Below, in pieces: positions 16,108 to 25,014 of a DNA stretch of 64,000 nucleotides. This stretch comes from A07HB70 sp964512675 (GTDB lineage Archaea > Halobacteriota > Halobacteria > Halobacteriales > Haloferacaceae). Location of the stretch: assembly GCA_964512675.1 (NCBI GenBank), contig CAZEJR010000007.1, forward strand, positions 37,717 to 101,716. The letters run 5' to 3'. The position numbers and the translations under genes are program-made. Position 1 is the stretch's first letter, and each line of letters opens with the position of its first letter. The notes below the pieces were generated by a model that was not told the origin of the DNA, searched no databases, and was given only the letters and a program-made list of their open reading frames with translations.

Positions 16108-16710
16108 CTACCGCAACAGTTCGAACGCGGCCAGCGGCGCGGCCAGCGCGAACCGGAACTCCTCGTCGTACGCGCCGGGCTCCTCGCCGAGGAGATGCAG
16201 CCGACGGGCGTGGCGCGCGACGAGTTCGCGCCGGAGGCCGTCGAGCGTCGTCGTCGCGCCGTCGAGTCTCCCGCCGCTCGTCGCCGGCAGCAGGTAGTCG
16301 ACGCCGTCGAGCTGCTCCGCGACGTGGGCGAACGTCGCCCCGTCGCCCGTCTCGTGGGGCGCGTACCCGAACAGCAGTCTGGTCTCGACGAGCGCGCCCG
16401 GTGCCTGGCCCCCGGAGAGGTCGACCGGCTGCCCGACCAGCGCGGGGTCGGTCGTCACGCCGAAGACGTAGACGCGCCGACCAGTTGGAAGGCGCTCGGC
16501 GGCGGCGCGCAGACGCTCGAGCTCGTGGCCGAACAGCGCCGCGAACCGCTCGTCGGCGAGCCGGGAGAGGTCGGCGCCGACAACCGTCGCCTCGCGCTCG
16601 TCTTCCTCCAGCAGCGCAGCCGTCGGCGACGACAGCCGGACGTCCCCGAGTTCGCCGTCGCTCACCTCGACGCCGGTTGCCGAGAGTCGGGGGTCCTCTC
16701 CCTCGCCCAT
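16108..16710 (-). CDS. Uncharacterised soluble protein
   Basis: 200 aa, acidic, without signal peptide or membrane helix. It has a mixed alpha/beta look: a strand-rich start (DGELGDVRLSSPTAALL), a helix LADERFAALFGHELERLRAAAERL, a strand RRVYVFGVTTD, and a C-terminal helical end. No motif I can tie to a family. It is transcribed in the same direction as the paralogue pair, 70 bp upstream of it, and could be their first operon partner. Confidence 0.55.
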   Translation of the reverse strand: MGEGEDPRLSATGVEVSDGELGDVRLSSPTAALLEEDEREATVVGADLSRLADERFAALFGHELERLRAAAERLPTGRRVYVFGVTTDPALVGQPVDLSGGQAPGALVETRLLFGYAPHETGDGATFAHVAEQLDGVDYLLPATSGGRLDGATTTLDGLRRELVARHARRLHLLGEEPGAYDEEFRFALAAPLAAFELLR

Positions 16711-16736
16711 CGACCCGAACGTGGACGCCCTTCGGA

Positions 16737-17394
16737 TTACGCCTTGTGGCCGTCCGACCGCCCACCGTGGGCGCGCTCGCTCTCACGAACCCGCTCGACC
16801 GCGCCCAGACCGTCGGTCTGCTCGTCGCCGTCGCGCGCCCGACGCATCGTGGCCTCTGCGGCGACGGCCTCGAGATCACCCGCGACCAGCCCTGCCGTCT
16901 CGGCTGCGATCGTCTCGTCGTCGAGGTCGGCGTGCAGTGCGTCGAGATGCTGGTAGACGACCTCGACCCGGCCGTCCGCATCTGGCGGCGGCACATCGAT
17001 CTGGCTCCCGAGGCGTCCGGTCCGAAGCATCGCGTCGTCGACCCGGTCGCGCCGGTTCGTCGCGCCGACGACCACCACCTCGTCGTCGCCCTCCGCGACT
17101 GCCGACAGCTCCGTCGGGAACTGGTCTCCCGTCTGGCGCTCGCGGCTAGCCACGCGGTCGACGCGACCCAGCCGACGAGGGCGACGACGCCCGCGAGTGC
17201 CGTTCCGACGACCGTCCCGACGGTGGCGCTGGTGACCGGGCCGACGACGAGCGTGAGCACGACCCAGCCGAGGGCGACGCCGCCCCGGAACTTCGCCGCG
17301 CCGACCGACGCGTAGACCGACGCCGACGGCCCGTCTCGCTGCCGGACGATCCAGCAGCCGCCGACTCCGCTCCGGCTGTCTGCTCGTCGTTCAC
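16737..17394 (-). pseudogene. Broken gene: membrane-protein start joined to an AAA+ ATPase C-terminal piece
   Basis: Reading from 17394, the sequence opens MNDEQTAGAESAAAGSSG. At about 17336 it must shift one base to continue as SVYASVGAAKFRGG plus two hydrophobic helices (VALGWVVLTLVVGPV and TALAGVVALVGWVAST). Near 17153 it shifts again into an AAA+ tail: EVVVVGATNRRDRVDDAMLRT and GRLGSQIDVPPPDADGRVEV, the sensor-1 and arginine-finger part of a Cdc48/PAN-type ATPase. Walker A and B are gone. This is a decayed or deletion-fused gene; none of the pieces would fold as an ATPase. Confidence 0.65.
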
Positions 17395-17544
17395 GCTCTC
17401 TCCGAGTCGTGATCGGCTGTCTGTGCTGTACCACGTACGACCGTGACGGTACTCGGGGCGGCTCGACGGCCGGCGGTCACGACGGGCGACTCGCGCTTGC
17501 CGCCGCGTGGTCCGACGAGGACAGCGCAGACAGCGCCGCCGCGC

Positions 17545-18372
17545 TCAGGCGGTGTCGTGGACCGCGACCCGCGCTGACGGGTCCGCCGGCGGCTCCAGCC
17601 CCGCGACGGCGTCGTGGACGTTCACCCGGTAGCTCCCCGGCCCGCGGTAGTCCCACTCGGCGGCGGCCTCGCCGGCGAGGCCGAACGCGAGGGTGCCGGC
17701 GAGCGCCGCCCGCGGCGTCTCGTCGACCGCGCCGGCGAACGCCGCGCAGGTCGCGCCGAGCATACAGCCCGTTCCGACGACCTCGCCCATCGACGGGTGG
17801 CCGGCTGCCACCTCGTAGACGGCGCCGTCCGGGACGGCGACGAGGTCGGTGGCGCCGCTCGCGACGACCGTCGCGCCCGTCTCCGCGGCGAGCGCCGCCG
17901 CGTGCTCGCCCGCGTCGGCGTGCTCGCCGACTGCCTCGACGCCGCGGACGGCGCCCTCCGCGCCCGCGAGCGCCGTGACCTCGCCGCGGTTGGCCTTCAC
18001 CACGGCCACGTCGAGGTCCGTACAGAGCCGCGCTGCCGTCTCCGACCGGACCGTCGTCGCGCCCGCCCCGACCGGGTCGAGCACCACCGGGACGCCGTGG
18101 TCGTTCGCCGACTCGCCCGTCGCGACCATCGTCTCGACGCCCGCCTGGCTCACGTCTCCGGTGTTCAGGAGGAGGCCCTGCGCGCCGGCGACCATCTCGA
18201 CGGCGTCGCGGCGGTCGTCCGACATCACCGGGAGCGCCCCCCAGTTCAGGATGACGTTCGCGACGTCGTTGACCGTGACGTCGTTCGTGATCGCGTTCAC
18301 CAGTGGCGCCGCCTCGTCCACCGTCGCGAGCGCCGCGTCGAGATCTACGTCCGTCTCGGTCACGCCGACCAC
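17545..18372 (-). CDS. thiM: Hydroxyethylthiazole kinase ThiM
   Basis: 275 aa. It phosphorylates 4-methyl-5-(2-hydroxyethyl)thiazole for thiamine salvage. Family marks: PLVNAITNDVTVNDVANVIL at about residue 22, GALPVMSDDRRDAVEM, LLNTGDVSQAGVE, VVLDPVGAGATTVR, VVKANRGEVTALAG and the C-terminal anion hole STGCM-like GTGCMLGATCAAF with the catalytic Cys. The start is GTG 18372; a second in-frame GTG four codons on (VTETD) is possible. It is divergent from the Cmk-like gene with about 75 bp between, holding two promoters. No thiE or thiD neighbour is present. Confidence 0.9.
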   Translation of the reverse strand: MVGVTETDVDLDAALATVDEAAPLVNAITNDVTVNDVANVILNWGALPVMSDDRRDAVEMVAGAQGLLLNTGDVSQAGVETMVATGESANDHGVPVVLDPVGAGATTVRSETAARLCTDLDVAVVKANRGEVTALAGAEGAVRGVEAVGEHADAGEHAAALAAETGATVVASGATDLVAVPDGAVYEVAAGHPSMGEVVGTGCMLGATCAAFAGAVDETPRAALAGTLAFGLAGEAAAEWDYRGPGSYRVNVHDAVAGLEPPADPSARVAVHDTA

Positions 18373-18448
18373 CGTGTCATACGCTTACCTCACCCGCCCG
18401 GAGGAAAGCCGTTCCGAGTTCCGGCGTACTTTTACGCAGCGGTGAGAA

Positions 18449-19063
18449 GTGGCGGTCGTGACAGACCACTCGACGGCGAACGCCGGTTCGGACCTCCTCA
18501 TCACCGTCTCGGGGTCGCCCGGAAGCGGCGTCACCACGCTCTGCGAGGGACTCACGGACGCCCTCGGCTGTGGCTACGTCTCCGGCGGCGAGGTGTTCCG
18601 CCGGATGGCCGACGACCGGGGAATGAGCCTCCGCCAGCTGACGGCGGCGGCCAGCTCCCACGAGGAGCTCGACCGCGAGCTCGACCGTCGGCTCCAGAAG
18701 ATCGCCCACAAGTGGGCGGACGCCGACAAGCCGTTCGTCCTCGAGTCGCGGCTGGCCGGCTGGCTGGCCGGCGAGGACGCAGACCTGCGGGTCTGGCTCG
18801 ACGCCCCCGACGAGGTACGGGTCGAGCGCACCGCCGACCGGGACGAGTTCGGCGCCGAGATGCGGGTCCGCGAGGTGATAGACGAGAGCCGCTACGCCTC
18901 GCGCTACGGGGTCGACCTCTCGGACCAGTCTGTCTACGACCTGACGGTCAACACCGCCCGCTGGTCGCCCGAGGGAACGCTCTCGCTCGTCCTCGCGGCG
19001 GTCGAGGCGTACGACCCCGCGGCAGACGAGGGGACGACTCCGACCCCGACGATCGACGTCTGA
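18449..19063 (+). CDS. Cytidylate-kinase-like P-loop kinase with an altered Walker A
   Basis: 204 aa. It has the archaeal Cmk outline: LLITVSGSPGSGVTTLCEGL, then YVSGGEVFRRMADDRGMSL, helical LID region, LESRLAGWLAGEDADLRVWL and DESRYASRYG. These suit NMP kinases that phosphorylate CMP/dCMP. The P-loop reads GSPGSGVTT, with Val where the invariant Lys is expected, so activity is uncertain; the protein may be a nucleotide-binding relative. The first in-frame GTG was used; a GTG three codons later (VTDHST) is equally likely. It stands alone. Confidence 0.7.
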   Translation: MAVVTDHSTANAGSDLLITVSGSPGSGVTTLCEGLTDALGCGYVSGGEVFRRMADDRGMSLRQLTAAASSHEELDRELDRRLQKIAHKWADADKPFVLESRLAGWLAGEDADLRVWLDAPDEVRVERTADRDEFGAEMRVREVIDESRYASRYGVDLSDQSVYDLTVNTARWSPEGTLSLVLAAVEAYDPAADEGTTPTPTIDV

Positions 19064-19166
19064 GCGACCCCTTCGGTGCGGGGCCGCGGCACGGCGAGAC
19101 GCGCGGCCCGCTCCGGCCAGTCCCCGCCGACGACAGGTTTCGGCCCGACCAGCCTGCGAACCGGGT

Positions 19167-19988
19167 GTGACACCAGAGACCGGGTTCGTCGGCGTCGCAC
19201 GGACGAACCGGTGGCGGAGAACGTCGTGGCGGCGGGCTACGACGCGGTCGCGCACAACCGCTCGCCGGAGCCGGTCGAGGCGCTCGCCGACCGGCGCCGA
19301 CTCGCCCGCGACGGTCGCGGTCACCGTCCTGCCGGACACCGACGCCGTCGAGTCGGTGTTGTACGGCGACGACGGCCTCCTCGCCGACTCGGCGACGGGC
19401 AGGTGTGGATCGACATGTCGACGATCGAGCCGGGGACGACCGAGCGGTTCGCCGCCGACGTCGCCGACGCGGGCGCAGAGATGCTTGACGCGCCGGTCAG
19501 CGGCGGCGAGGAGAGCGCAGTCGGGGGTCGCTCTCGATCACGGTCGACGGTGACCCCGTGGTCCTCGACGCGATCGGCGAGAGCATAACCCACGCCGGGG
19601 GTCACGGCGCGGGGCAGGTGACGAAGGCGTGCGACCAGATCGCCGTCGCCTGTACTACCAGGCCGTCGGCGAGGCCCTGCCGCTCGCACACCGTGCCGGC
19701 GCCGACCTCGCGGCCATCGGCGGCGGCGCAGCGGGCTGCTGGTCGCTCCGCGGGCGCGCAGACGCGGTCCGCGGCGACTTCGAGTCGGGCTTTCTGGTCG
19801 CCTACCAGTGCGAAGACCCCCGGATCGCGACACGGGCCGGCGAGGAGTTCGGCGTGCCGACGCCGGAGACACAGGTCGCCCGCGAGATGGACGGGTCGAC
19901 CGCGGAGACGGGCCTCGGGCGCGACGACCGCTCTGGCGTGATCCGGGTGATCGAACGGCTCGCGGACGACGAGGAACGGATCGGTTAG
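19167..19988 (+). pseudogene. Frameshifted 3-hydroxyisobutyrate-dehydrogenase-like gene (copy 1)
   Basis: Pieces of one NAD-binding beta-hydroxyacid dehydrogenase lie in order but in different frames: TPETGFVGV, NVVAAGYDAVAHNRSPEPVE, VAVTVLPDTDAVESVLYGDD, VWIDMSTIEPGTTERFAADV, MLDAPVSGGEESAV, SITHAGGHGAGQVTKACDQI, then YYQAVGEALPLAHRAGADLA to the end. At least five one- to three-base losses are needed, several at G or C runs. The DAPVSGG substrate loop and the GAGQVTKACDQ catalytic block are recognisable. The last 120 codons are open by themselves but cannot make an enzyme. Confidence 0.8.
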
Positions 19989-20043
19989 TCGGGAACGACC
20001 GTCCTAAACAAGCGCTTTACCGGTACGGTCCTACAGTTCTACT

Positions 20044-20211
20044 GTGACCGACCCCGCTCGAAAGGCCCTCCTGGTCTGTCCGGCCTGCGACCACGAGAGC
20101 CCGCCCGACGGCGACTGGTGCGTCCGCCAGCGCGGCGCGTGCGAGCGCCTCGACTGCCCCGTCTGTGGCGAGACGATCACCGTCCGTGGCGTGCCGGCGC
20201 TCGTCTGTTAG
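20044..20211 (+). CDS. Small zinc-ribbon protein
   Basis: 55 aa, GTG start. Two CxxC knuckles, VCPACDHES at residues 11-19 and LDCPVCGETI near residue 38, with extra Cys between (WCVRQRGACERLDC), fit a compact zinc-binding haloarchaeal protein. There is a TATA-like aagcgctttaccgg about 25 bp upstream, so the message is probably leaderless. It is a single gene between a pseudogene and a response regulator. No function can be assigned; such micro-proteins often act as regulators or stabilisers. Confidence 0.7.
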   Translation: MTDPARKALLVCPACDHESPPDGDWCVRQRGACERLDCPVCGETITVRGVPALVC

Positions 20212-20376
20212 CCCCGGACACTCCTCCGCTCGCCGCCCGGTTTCCGGCCCGGAACGACTCGGCGGAGTTTCGCAGCCTGACACGGCTGACGCCGGTTTAT
20301 GCCGATATGCCACCGGCCACCGGTGTGCGAGTGACACGACGGTCACGGCGCCGGTCCCCGTGGCGGGAGGGTGCCG

Positions 20377-20931
20377 GTGGGTGACCCTCCGACGGTCCTC
20401 GTCGTCGAGGACGACCCCGGGCTCGTCGAGCTGTACCGGGAGTGGCTGGCCGGCGACTACGAGCTCCGGGTCGCGACCGACGGCGCGACCGCGCTCGAAC
20501 TGGTCGACGACGCGGTGGACGTGGCGCTGATCGACCGGCAGCTGTCCGACATCTCCGGCGACGAGGTGCTGTACGCGATCCGGGACCGCGGCTACGACTG
20601 CCGCACCGCGATGGTGACCGCCGTCGACCCGGACTTCGACGTGGTCGACACGGAGCTCGACGACTACCTCTCCGAGCCGGTGTCGGAGACGGAGCTGTGC
20701 GAGACGGTCGACTCCCTGCTCGCGCTCGTGGAGTACTCCGACCTCCGACTCGAGCTCTCCACGAAGCGGGTGCGACACAGCGTCCTCCGGGCCGAGAAGC
20801 GCCGGGGCGAGCTGGACGACAGCGAGGCGTTCGAGCAGCTGGAGGCGGAGATCGCCCGGCTCGAGCGACAGCTGTCCGACATCGAGGCCGAGCACCCGGA
20901 CTACCGGCCGCTGTTCGAGCGCGTCCGCTGA
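20377..20931 (+). CDS. HalX-type response regulator
   Basis: 184 aa. Residues 5-115 form a receiver domain: TVLVVEDDPGLVELYREWL with the acidic pair, phospho-acceptor Asp in VDVALIDRQLSDISGDEV, and a late Lys-less switch region (the conserved Lys is not obvious after YDCRTAMVTAVD). The C-terminal HalX domain (about 120-184) is a helical coiled-coil, ELSTKRVRHSVLRAEKRRGE and EAEIARLERQLSDIEAEH. HalX regulators are haloarchaeal and usually pair with distant histidine kinases. GTG 20377 was chosen because GGGAGG lies about 6 bases before it; GTG 20371 is an alternative. Confidence 0.85.
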   Translation: MGDPPTVLVVEDDPGLVELYREWLAGDYELRVATDGATALELVDDAVDVALIDRQLSDISGDEVLYAIRDRGYDCRTAMVTAVDPDFDVVDTELDDYLSEPVSETELCETVDSLLALVEYSDLRLELSTKRVRHSVLRAEKRRGELDDSEAFEQLEAEIARLERQLSDIEAEHPDYRPLFERVR

Positions 20932-21010
20932 GCCCGCCCGCCAGCGGTGCCGTGTGCCCGCGCCGAGCGCAGACCAGCACGTTCACGTCGCGCCACGCCC
21001 TCGGTCCGAC

Positions 21011-21217
21011 GTGTTCGACCGTAACGTCGGCGGCTACGACCGCCTCGTCCGCGCCGCTCTCGCCGTCGTCTTCGCCGCCGTCGCCGCGTGGGCCCTGCTC
21101 GAGGGCCGGCGCGCGCTCGGGACCGCCGCCGGCCTCGCGGCGCTCGGGACGGGATTCAACGCCGTCTTCTGCTGGTGCGGGGTGAACCGCCTGCTCGGTC
21201 TCGACACGACGCGCTGA
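21011..21217 (+). CDS. DUF2892 small membrane protein
   Basis: 68 aa. It starts at GTG with VFDRNVGGYDRLVRAAL, the conserved opening of DUF2892 (YgaP transmembrane type). Two hydrophobic helices follow (LAVVFAAVAAWALLEG and the Gly/Ala-rich second) and the end is FCWCGVNRLLGLDTT with the typical C-terminal Cys. The in-frame codons before 21011 are Arg/Pro/His-rich and not family-like, so the later GTG was preferred. A decayed second DUF2892 copy is at 31.3-31.5 kb. Confidence 0.8.
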   Translation: MFDRNVGGYDRLVRAALAVVFAAVAAWALLEGRRALGTAAGLAALGTGFNAVFCWCGVNRLLGLDTTR

Positions 21218-21602
21218 CGCGCCGCCGGGGTTGCCGTCGCCGTCCCGTGTCGGCGTGTGGTCGGGCCGCCGGACGCGACGACGGGCCACGCGACCCCGAG
21301 ACGCCTCGGTCCCGACCCGTGGTGTCGGACGCGTGTCGTGTGCCCGTCGGGGATCGCTTCGGGTGGCGGCCCGTCTCTCGCCGGCTGTCGCGCTCGGGAC
21401 TGCCTCTCGACCGGCGCGTCCGCAGCCGGTGTCGTGGCCGCTCTGTCGCCGTCTCGGCCGTGTTCCGACCGTGGCTGCCCGTCGCCGGCGCGCGGTTCGG
21501 TCCGCCGGCTGACCCGGCGTGGCCGACAGGCTGGGCCGTCTCCGACCAGACGACTCGCGTCAGACGGCCCGTTCCGGCGACCGCGGCTCTCTATTGAACA
21601 AA
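21218..21602. other. Non-coding stretch before halorhodopsin
   Basis: About 385 bp of GC-rich sequence in which the open frames are Arg/Ser/Pro-rich shadows without a protein-like pattern. I see no RNA gene or repeat. Confidence 0.5.
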
Positions 21603-21680
21603 TTCGAATTTTCGAACTTTATTTTTGACGCTCCACCGGGTTCGATCCTGATGCTGTCCGTTTTGTCCTAGTGTTTATAT
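21603..21680 (+). promoter_or_regulatory. Halorhodopsin promoter with paired TTCGAA palindromes
   Basis: An abrupt AT-rich island. TTCGAA occurs at 21603-21608 and 21611-21616, separated by two bases, and a TATA box (gtttatat) lies at 21673-21680, about 25 bp before the ATG at 21705, so the transcript is nearly leaderless. The TTCGAA pair is a candidate activator or repressor site. Confidence 0.6.
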
Positions 21681-21704
21681 GATGGCCGACGAATAGGGAA
21701 TCGT

Positions 21705-22538
21705 ATGCCAACACCCGAACTGGCGACCGCGGCAGACGTCCTGCTCCAGACGACACAGAGCGACGCGCTCTCGCAGGTACAGGGCGATCTCCTGTTGAAC
21801 TCGTCGCTGTGGGCGAACATCGCGCTCGCCGGACTGTCTATCGTCCTGTTCGTGTATATGGGACGAAACGTCACGAACAGCCGGGCCAAGCTCATCTGGG
21901 GTGCGACACTGATGATTCCGCTCGTGTCGATATCGAGCTATCTCGGGCTGGCGTCGGGACTGACGGTCGGGTTCATCGAGATGCCGGCTGGCCACCCGCT
22001 CGCGGGACAGGAGGTCGTCAGCCAGTGGGGCCGATACCTCACGTGGGCGCTGTCGACGCCGATGATTCTCCTCGCGCTCGGTATCCTCGCCGACGTCGAT
22101 ACCGGGAGCCTGTTTGCCGTTATCGCCGCCGACGTCGGCATGTGTGTCACCGGCCTCGCGGCGGCGCTGATCACGTCGTCGCTGCTGTTCCGCTGGCTGT
22201 TCTACGCCGTCAGCTGCGCGTTCTTCCTCGTCGTCATCTACGCGCTTGTCGCGGAGTGGCCGGCGTCGGCAGCCGAGGCGGGGACGAGCGAGATCTTCTC
22301 GACGCTCCGGGTGCTGACGATCGTGCTCTGGATCGGCTATCCGGTCGTCTGGGCGCTCGGCGTCGAGGGACTCGCGGTTATCTCGTCGGTCGGCGTCACC
22401 TCGTGGGCCTACTCCGGGCTGGACATCTTCGCGAAGTACGTGTTCGCCTTCCTGCTGCTGCGGTGGGTGGCGGCGAACGAGCGGACCGTCGGCTCGGTGA
22501 GCCGCGGCGCGGGCGGCGCGACCCCCGCCGACGACTGA
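21705..22538 (+). CDS. hop: Halorhodopsin, light-driven inward chloride pump
   Basis: 277 aa, seven-helix microbial rhodopsin. The helix C motif is WGRYLTWALSTPM: Arg110, Thr113 where bacteriorhodopsin has the proton acceptor Asp85, Ser117, and Ala124 where it has Asp96. This TSA set defines chloride pumps. The retinal Schiff-base Lys is K244 in LDIFAKYVFAF. The halorhodopsin B-C loop IEMPAGHPLAGQEVVSQ is present. The short N-terminus (residues 1-30) may be processed. The gene has its own strong promoter and no brp, blh or bat gene beside it in the window. Length and sequence closely match Halobacterium HR. Confidence 0.95.
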   Translation: MPTPELATAADVLLQTTQSDALSQVQGDLLLNSSLWANIALAGLSIVLFVYMGRNVTNSRAKLIWGATLMIPLVSISSYLGLASGLTVGFIEMPAGHPLAGQEVVSQWGRYLTWALSTPMILLALGILADVDTGSLFAVIAADVGMCVTGLAAALITSSLLFRWLFYAVSCAFFLVVIYALVAEWPASAAEAGTSEIFSTLRVLTIVLWIGYPVVWALGVEGLAVISSVGVTSWAYSGLDIFAKYVFAFLLLRWVAANERTVGSVSRGAGGATPADD

Positions 22539-22919
22539 CGACGTCTCCCGGCTCTCCCGTCCCGTGACGGACACCGCACTCCCGCTCCGGTCCGGCGTGT
22601 GTGCAGATGTCGGGGTCCGACCTTCCCGGCTGTCGGGGTGCCGGTGTCCCCGAACGACCCCGTCGCCTCGCGGTGCGGGCGATCTATCTCCGCGGACGCG
22701 GCTCCCGCCGCGCTCGTCGCCGGGACAGCTGTCGCGTGTTCTCGTCCGTGTGCGGGCGCAGCAGGGCCGTGAGCGCGCGCCGGTGACTGCCGACGGACAC
22801 CCGGACCGCCGGGCGGACCTCCGATCTCGTCGTCCACGGCCCCGGACGGCCCCGACGTGCGGCTGACCGCCGCCCCCGCTGACCGGAGAGACTTTACCTC
22901 GGCAGCCGGTGTAGCGCCC
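22539..22919. other. Intergenic region between hop and hyuA
   Basis: About 380 bp with no credible coding frame. A weak TATA-like gactttacct lies near 22890, about 30 bp before the hyuA GTG. Nothing else was seen. Confidence 0.45.
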
Positions 22920-24944
22920 GTGACGGACGCACGCGTCGGGGTCGACATCGGGGGCACCTTCACCGACATCGTCGTCGTGCGCGACGGTGGCGTCGACGCG
23001 CTGAAAGTCCCCTCGACGCCAGACGCCCCCGGACAGGGCGTACTCGACGGGCTGGCCGAGGCGGCAGCGACGGTCGACCTCGACCCCGCGTCGATCGCCT
23101 TCTTCTCTCACGGGACGACCGTGGCGACGAACGCGCTCCTCGAGCGCGACTGGGCAGACACGGCGCTGGTGACGACCGAGGGGTTCCGGGACGTCCTCGA
23201 GATCGGCCGCCAGACCCGGCCCGACCTGTACGACGTCCGGACGGAGACGCCCCAGCCGGTCGTCGAACGCGACCGGCGTTACGAGGTGCCAGAGCGCCTC
23301 GACGAGCGCGGCGCCGAGGTCGACCCGCTCGACGAGGCGGCGGTCCGCGAGGTGGGGCGCGACCTGGCCGCCGAGGGCGTCGAGAGCGTCGCGGTCAGTC
23401 TCCTCTTCGCGTTCGAGAACGACGCCCACGAGGAGCGGGTCGGCGACCTGCTTCGCGCGGAGGCGCCCGACCTGTCGGTCTCGCTGTCGAGCGACGTGCT
23501 CCCCGAGATCCGCGAGTACGAGCGGACGCTGGCGACCGCGGTCAACGCCGCGCTGAAGCCCGTGATGGACGAGTACGTCGGCGAACTCGAGGCGGACATC
23601 GCCGACGCCGGGGTGGGCGCCGACCTGAAGATCATGCAGTCGAACGGCGGGATCATCACGGCCTCTGCCGCCCGGGACCGCCCGGTCGACACCCTCCTCT
23701 CGGGGCCGGCGGCAGGGGTCAAGGGTGCCGCGCACGTCGCGGACCGGGCCGGCCTCGACGACATCGTGACGATGGACATGGGCGGAACATCGTGTGACGT
23801 CTCGCTGGTCCGTGGCGGCGAGCCCGTCGTCTCGACGGAGCGCTCGGTCGGAGACTACCCGGTGAGCGTCCCGACCGTCGACGTCCACACGATCGGGGCC
23901 GGCGGCGGGTCGATCGCGTGGGTCGACGAGGGTGGTGTCCTCCGGGTCGGCCCGCGCTCTGCCGGCGCCGACCCCGGACCCATCTGCTACGGGCGCGGCG
24001 GGGCGGAGCCGACCGTCACCGACGCCCACCTGCTCCTCGGGCGGATCGACCCGGGGCTGTTCTTCGACGAGGGGGCCGCCGACCTGTCCGCGGTCCGCGA
24101 GGGCGTGCGCCGCGCCGTCGCCGACCCGCTGGACACGACCGTATCCGAGGCGGCACAGGGGATCCTCGACGTGGCGAACGCGAACATGGAGCGGGCGCTC
24201 CGTGTCGTCTCCGTCGAGCGTGGCCACGACCCTCGCGCGTTCGGCCTCGTCGCCTACGGCGGTGCCGGGCCGCTGCACGCCTGCCGGCTGGCCGCCGAAC
24301 TCGACGTGCCGCGGGTGCTGGTCCCGGGCGCGGCTGGCGTGCTCTCGGCGCTCGGGCTGCTCATCAGCGACGTCGTCTACGACTACAGCACATCGATGGT
24401 CCGACCCTGGTCGGCGGTGGATCCGGCGACGCTCGCGGACACGTTCGACGAGTTCGAGCGACAGGGGCGCGAGCGGCTTGCCGCGGAGGACCTCTCACCG
24501 GACGCGATCACCGTCGACCGGGCGCTCGACCTCCGCTACGCCGGCCAGTCGTTCGACCTGCGCGTCGACGTGCCCGACGACTTGGACGCGGCGGCACTCG
24601 CCCGGGTCGCCGAGCGGTTCCACGAGCGCCACGAGGGTCGTTACGGCCACGCCTCGCCGGACGAACCGGTCGAACTGGTGACGGTCAGGCTCCGGGCCCG
24701 CGGCGTCGTCGACCCGCCGACGCTCGACCCGCCGGCGGACGGCGCGGCGGCCCCCGTCGAGGAGCGGACGGCCTCCTTCGACGGGGCCGACCACGCGACG
24801 CCGGTCTACCGCCGTGCCGACCTCGCGCCCGGGACGACGTTCGACGGGCCGGCGCTCGTCGAGGGACCGGAGAGTACGACCGTCGTCTTCCCCGGACAGC
24901 ACGCCGCGGTCGACGACCCCGGGAACCTCGTGGTCGAGGTGTGA
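22920..24944 (+). CDS. hyuA: Hydantoinase/oxoprolinase subunit A (HyuA)
   Basis: 674 aa. ATP-dependent ring-opening enzyme of the N-methylhydantoinase/5-oxoprolinase family. It starts at GTG with VTDARVGVDIGGTFTDIVVV, the ASKHA-like nucleotide-binding opening. Other blocks: FFSHGTTVATNALLER, the DVLPEIREYERTLATAVNAA segment, MQSNGGIITASAARDRPVDT, LSGPAAGVKGAAHVADRAG, VTMDMGGTSCDVSLV and TIGAGGGSIAWVD. It pairs with hyuB 70 bp downstream. The exact substrate (hydantoin, 5-oxoproline or other) is not shown by the sequence. Confidence 0.9.
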   Translation: MTDARVGVDIGGTFTDIVVVRDGGVDALKVPSTPDAPGQGVLDGLAEAAATVDLDPASIAFFSHGTTVATNALLERDWADTALVTTEGFRDVLEIGRQTRPDLYDVRTETPQPVVERDRRYEVPERLDERGAEVDPLDEAAVREVGRDLAAEGVESVAVSLLFAFENDAHEERVGDLLRAEAPDLSVSLSSDVLPEIREYERTLATAVNAALKPVMDEYVGELEADIADAGVGADLKIMQSNGGIITASAARDRPVDTLLSGPAAGVKGAAHVADRAGLDDIVTMDMGGTSCDVSLVRGGEPVVSTERSVGDYPVSVPTVDVHTIGAGGGSIAWVDEGGVLRVGPRSAGADPGPICYGRGGAEPTVTDAHLLLGRIDPGLFFDEGAADLSAVREGVRRAVADPLDTTVSEAAQGILDVANANMERALRVVSVERGHDPRAFGLVAYGGAGPLHACRLAAELDVPRVLVPGAAGVLSALGLLISDVVYDYSTSMVRPWSAVDPATLADTFDEFERQGRERLAAEDLSPDAITVDRALDLRYAGQSFDLRVDVPDDLDAAALARVAERFHERHEGRYGHASPDEPVELVTVRLRARGVVDPPTLDPPADGAAAPVEERTASFDGADHATPVYRRADLAPGTTFDGPALVEGPESTTVVFPGQHAAVDDPGNLVVEV

Positions 24945-25014
24945 GCGTGGCCGTCCGACGTCCCGGTCCCGTCGTGACCGAACCGCTCTACCCCGACCGG
25001 GTGCGTGTGCCGTC

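Noticed and set aside
13605..17315. A plus-strand open frame of more than 1200 codons
   Set aside because: Arg/Val/Asp-rich antisense shadow of two membrane-protein genes and their neighbour; no domain recognised.
21705..22538. Reading the rhodopsin as a bacteriorhodopsin proton pump
   Set aside because: The Asp85 and Asp96 positions are Thr and Ala, and the TSA motif and loop are those of halorhodopsin.
21675..24278. A very long minus-strand open frame (over 850 codons) opposite halorhodopsin and hyuA
   Set aside because: It is a GC-bias shadow: the composition is Arg/Val/Gly/His-rich without motifs, while the plus strand carries two well-recognised genes.
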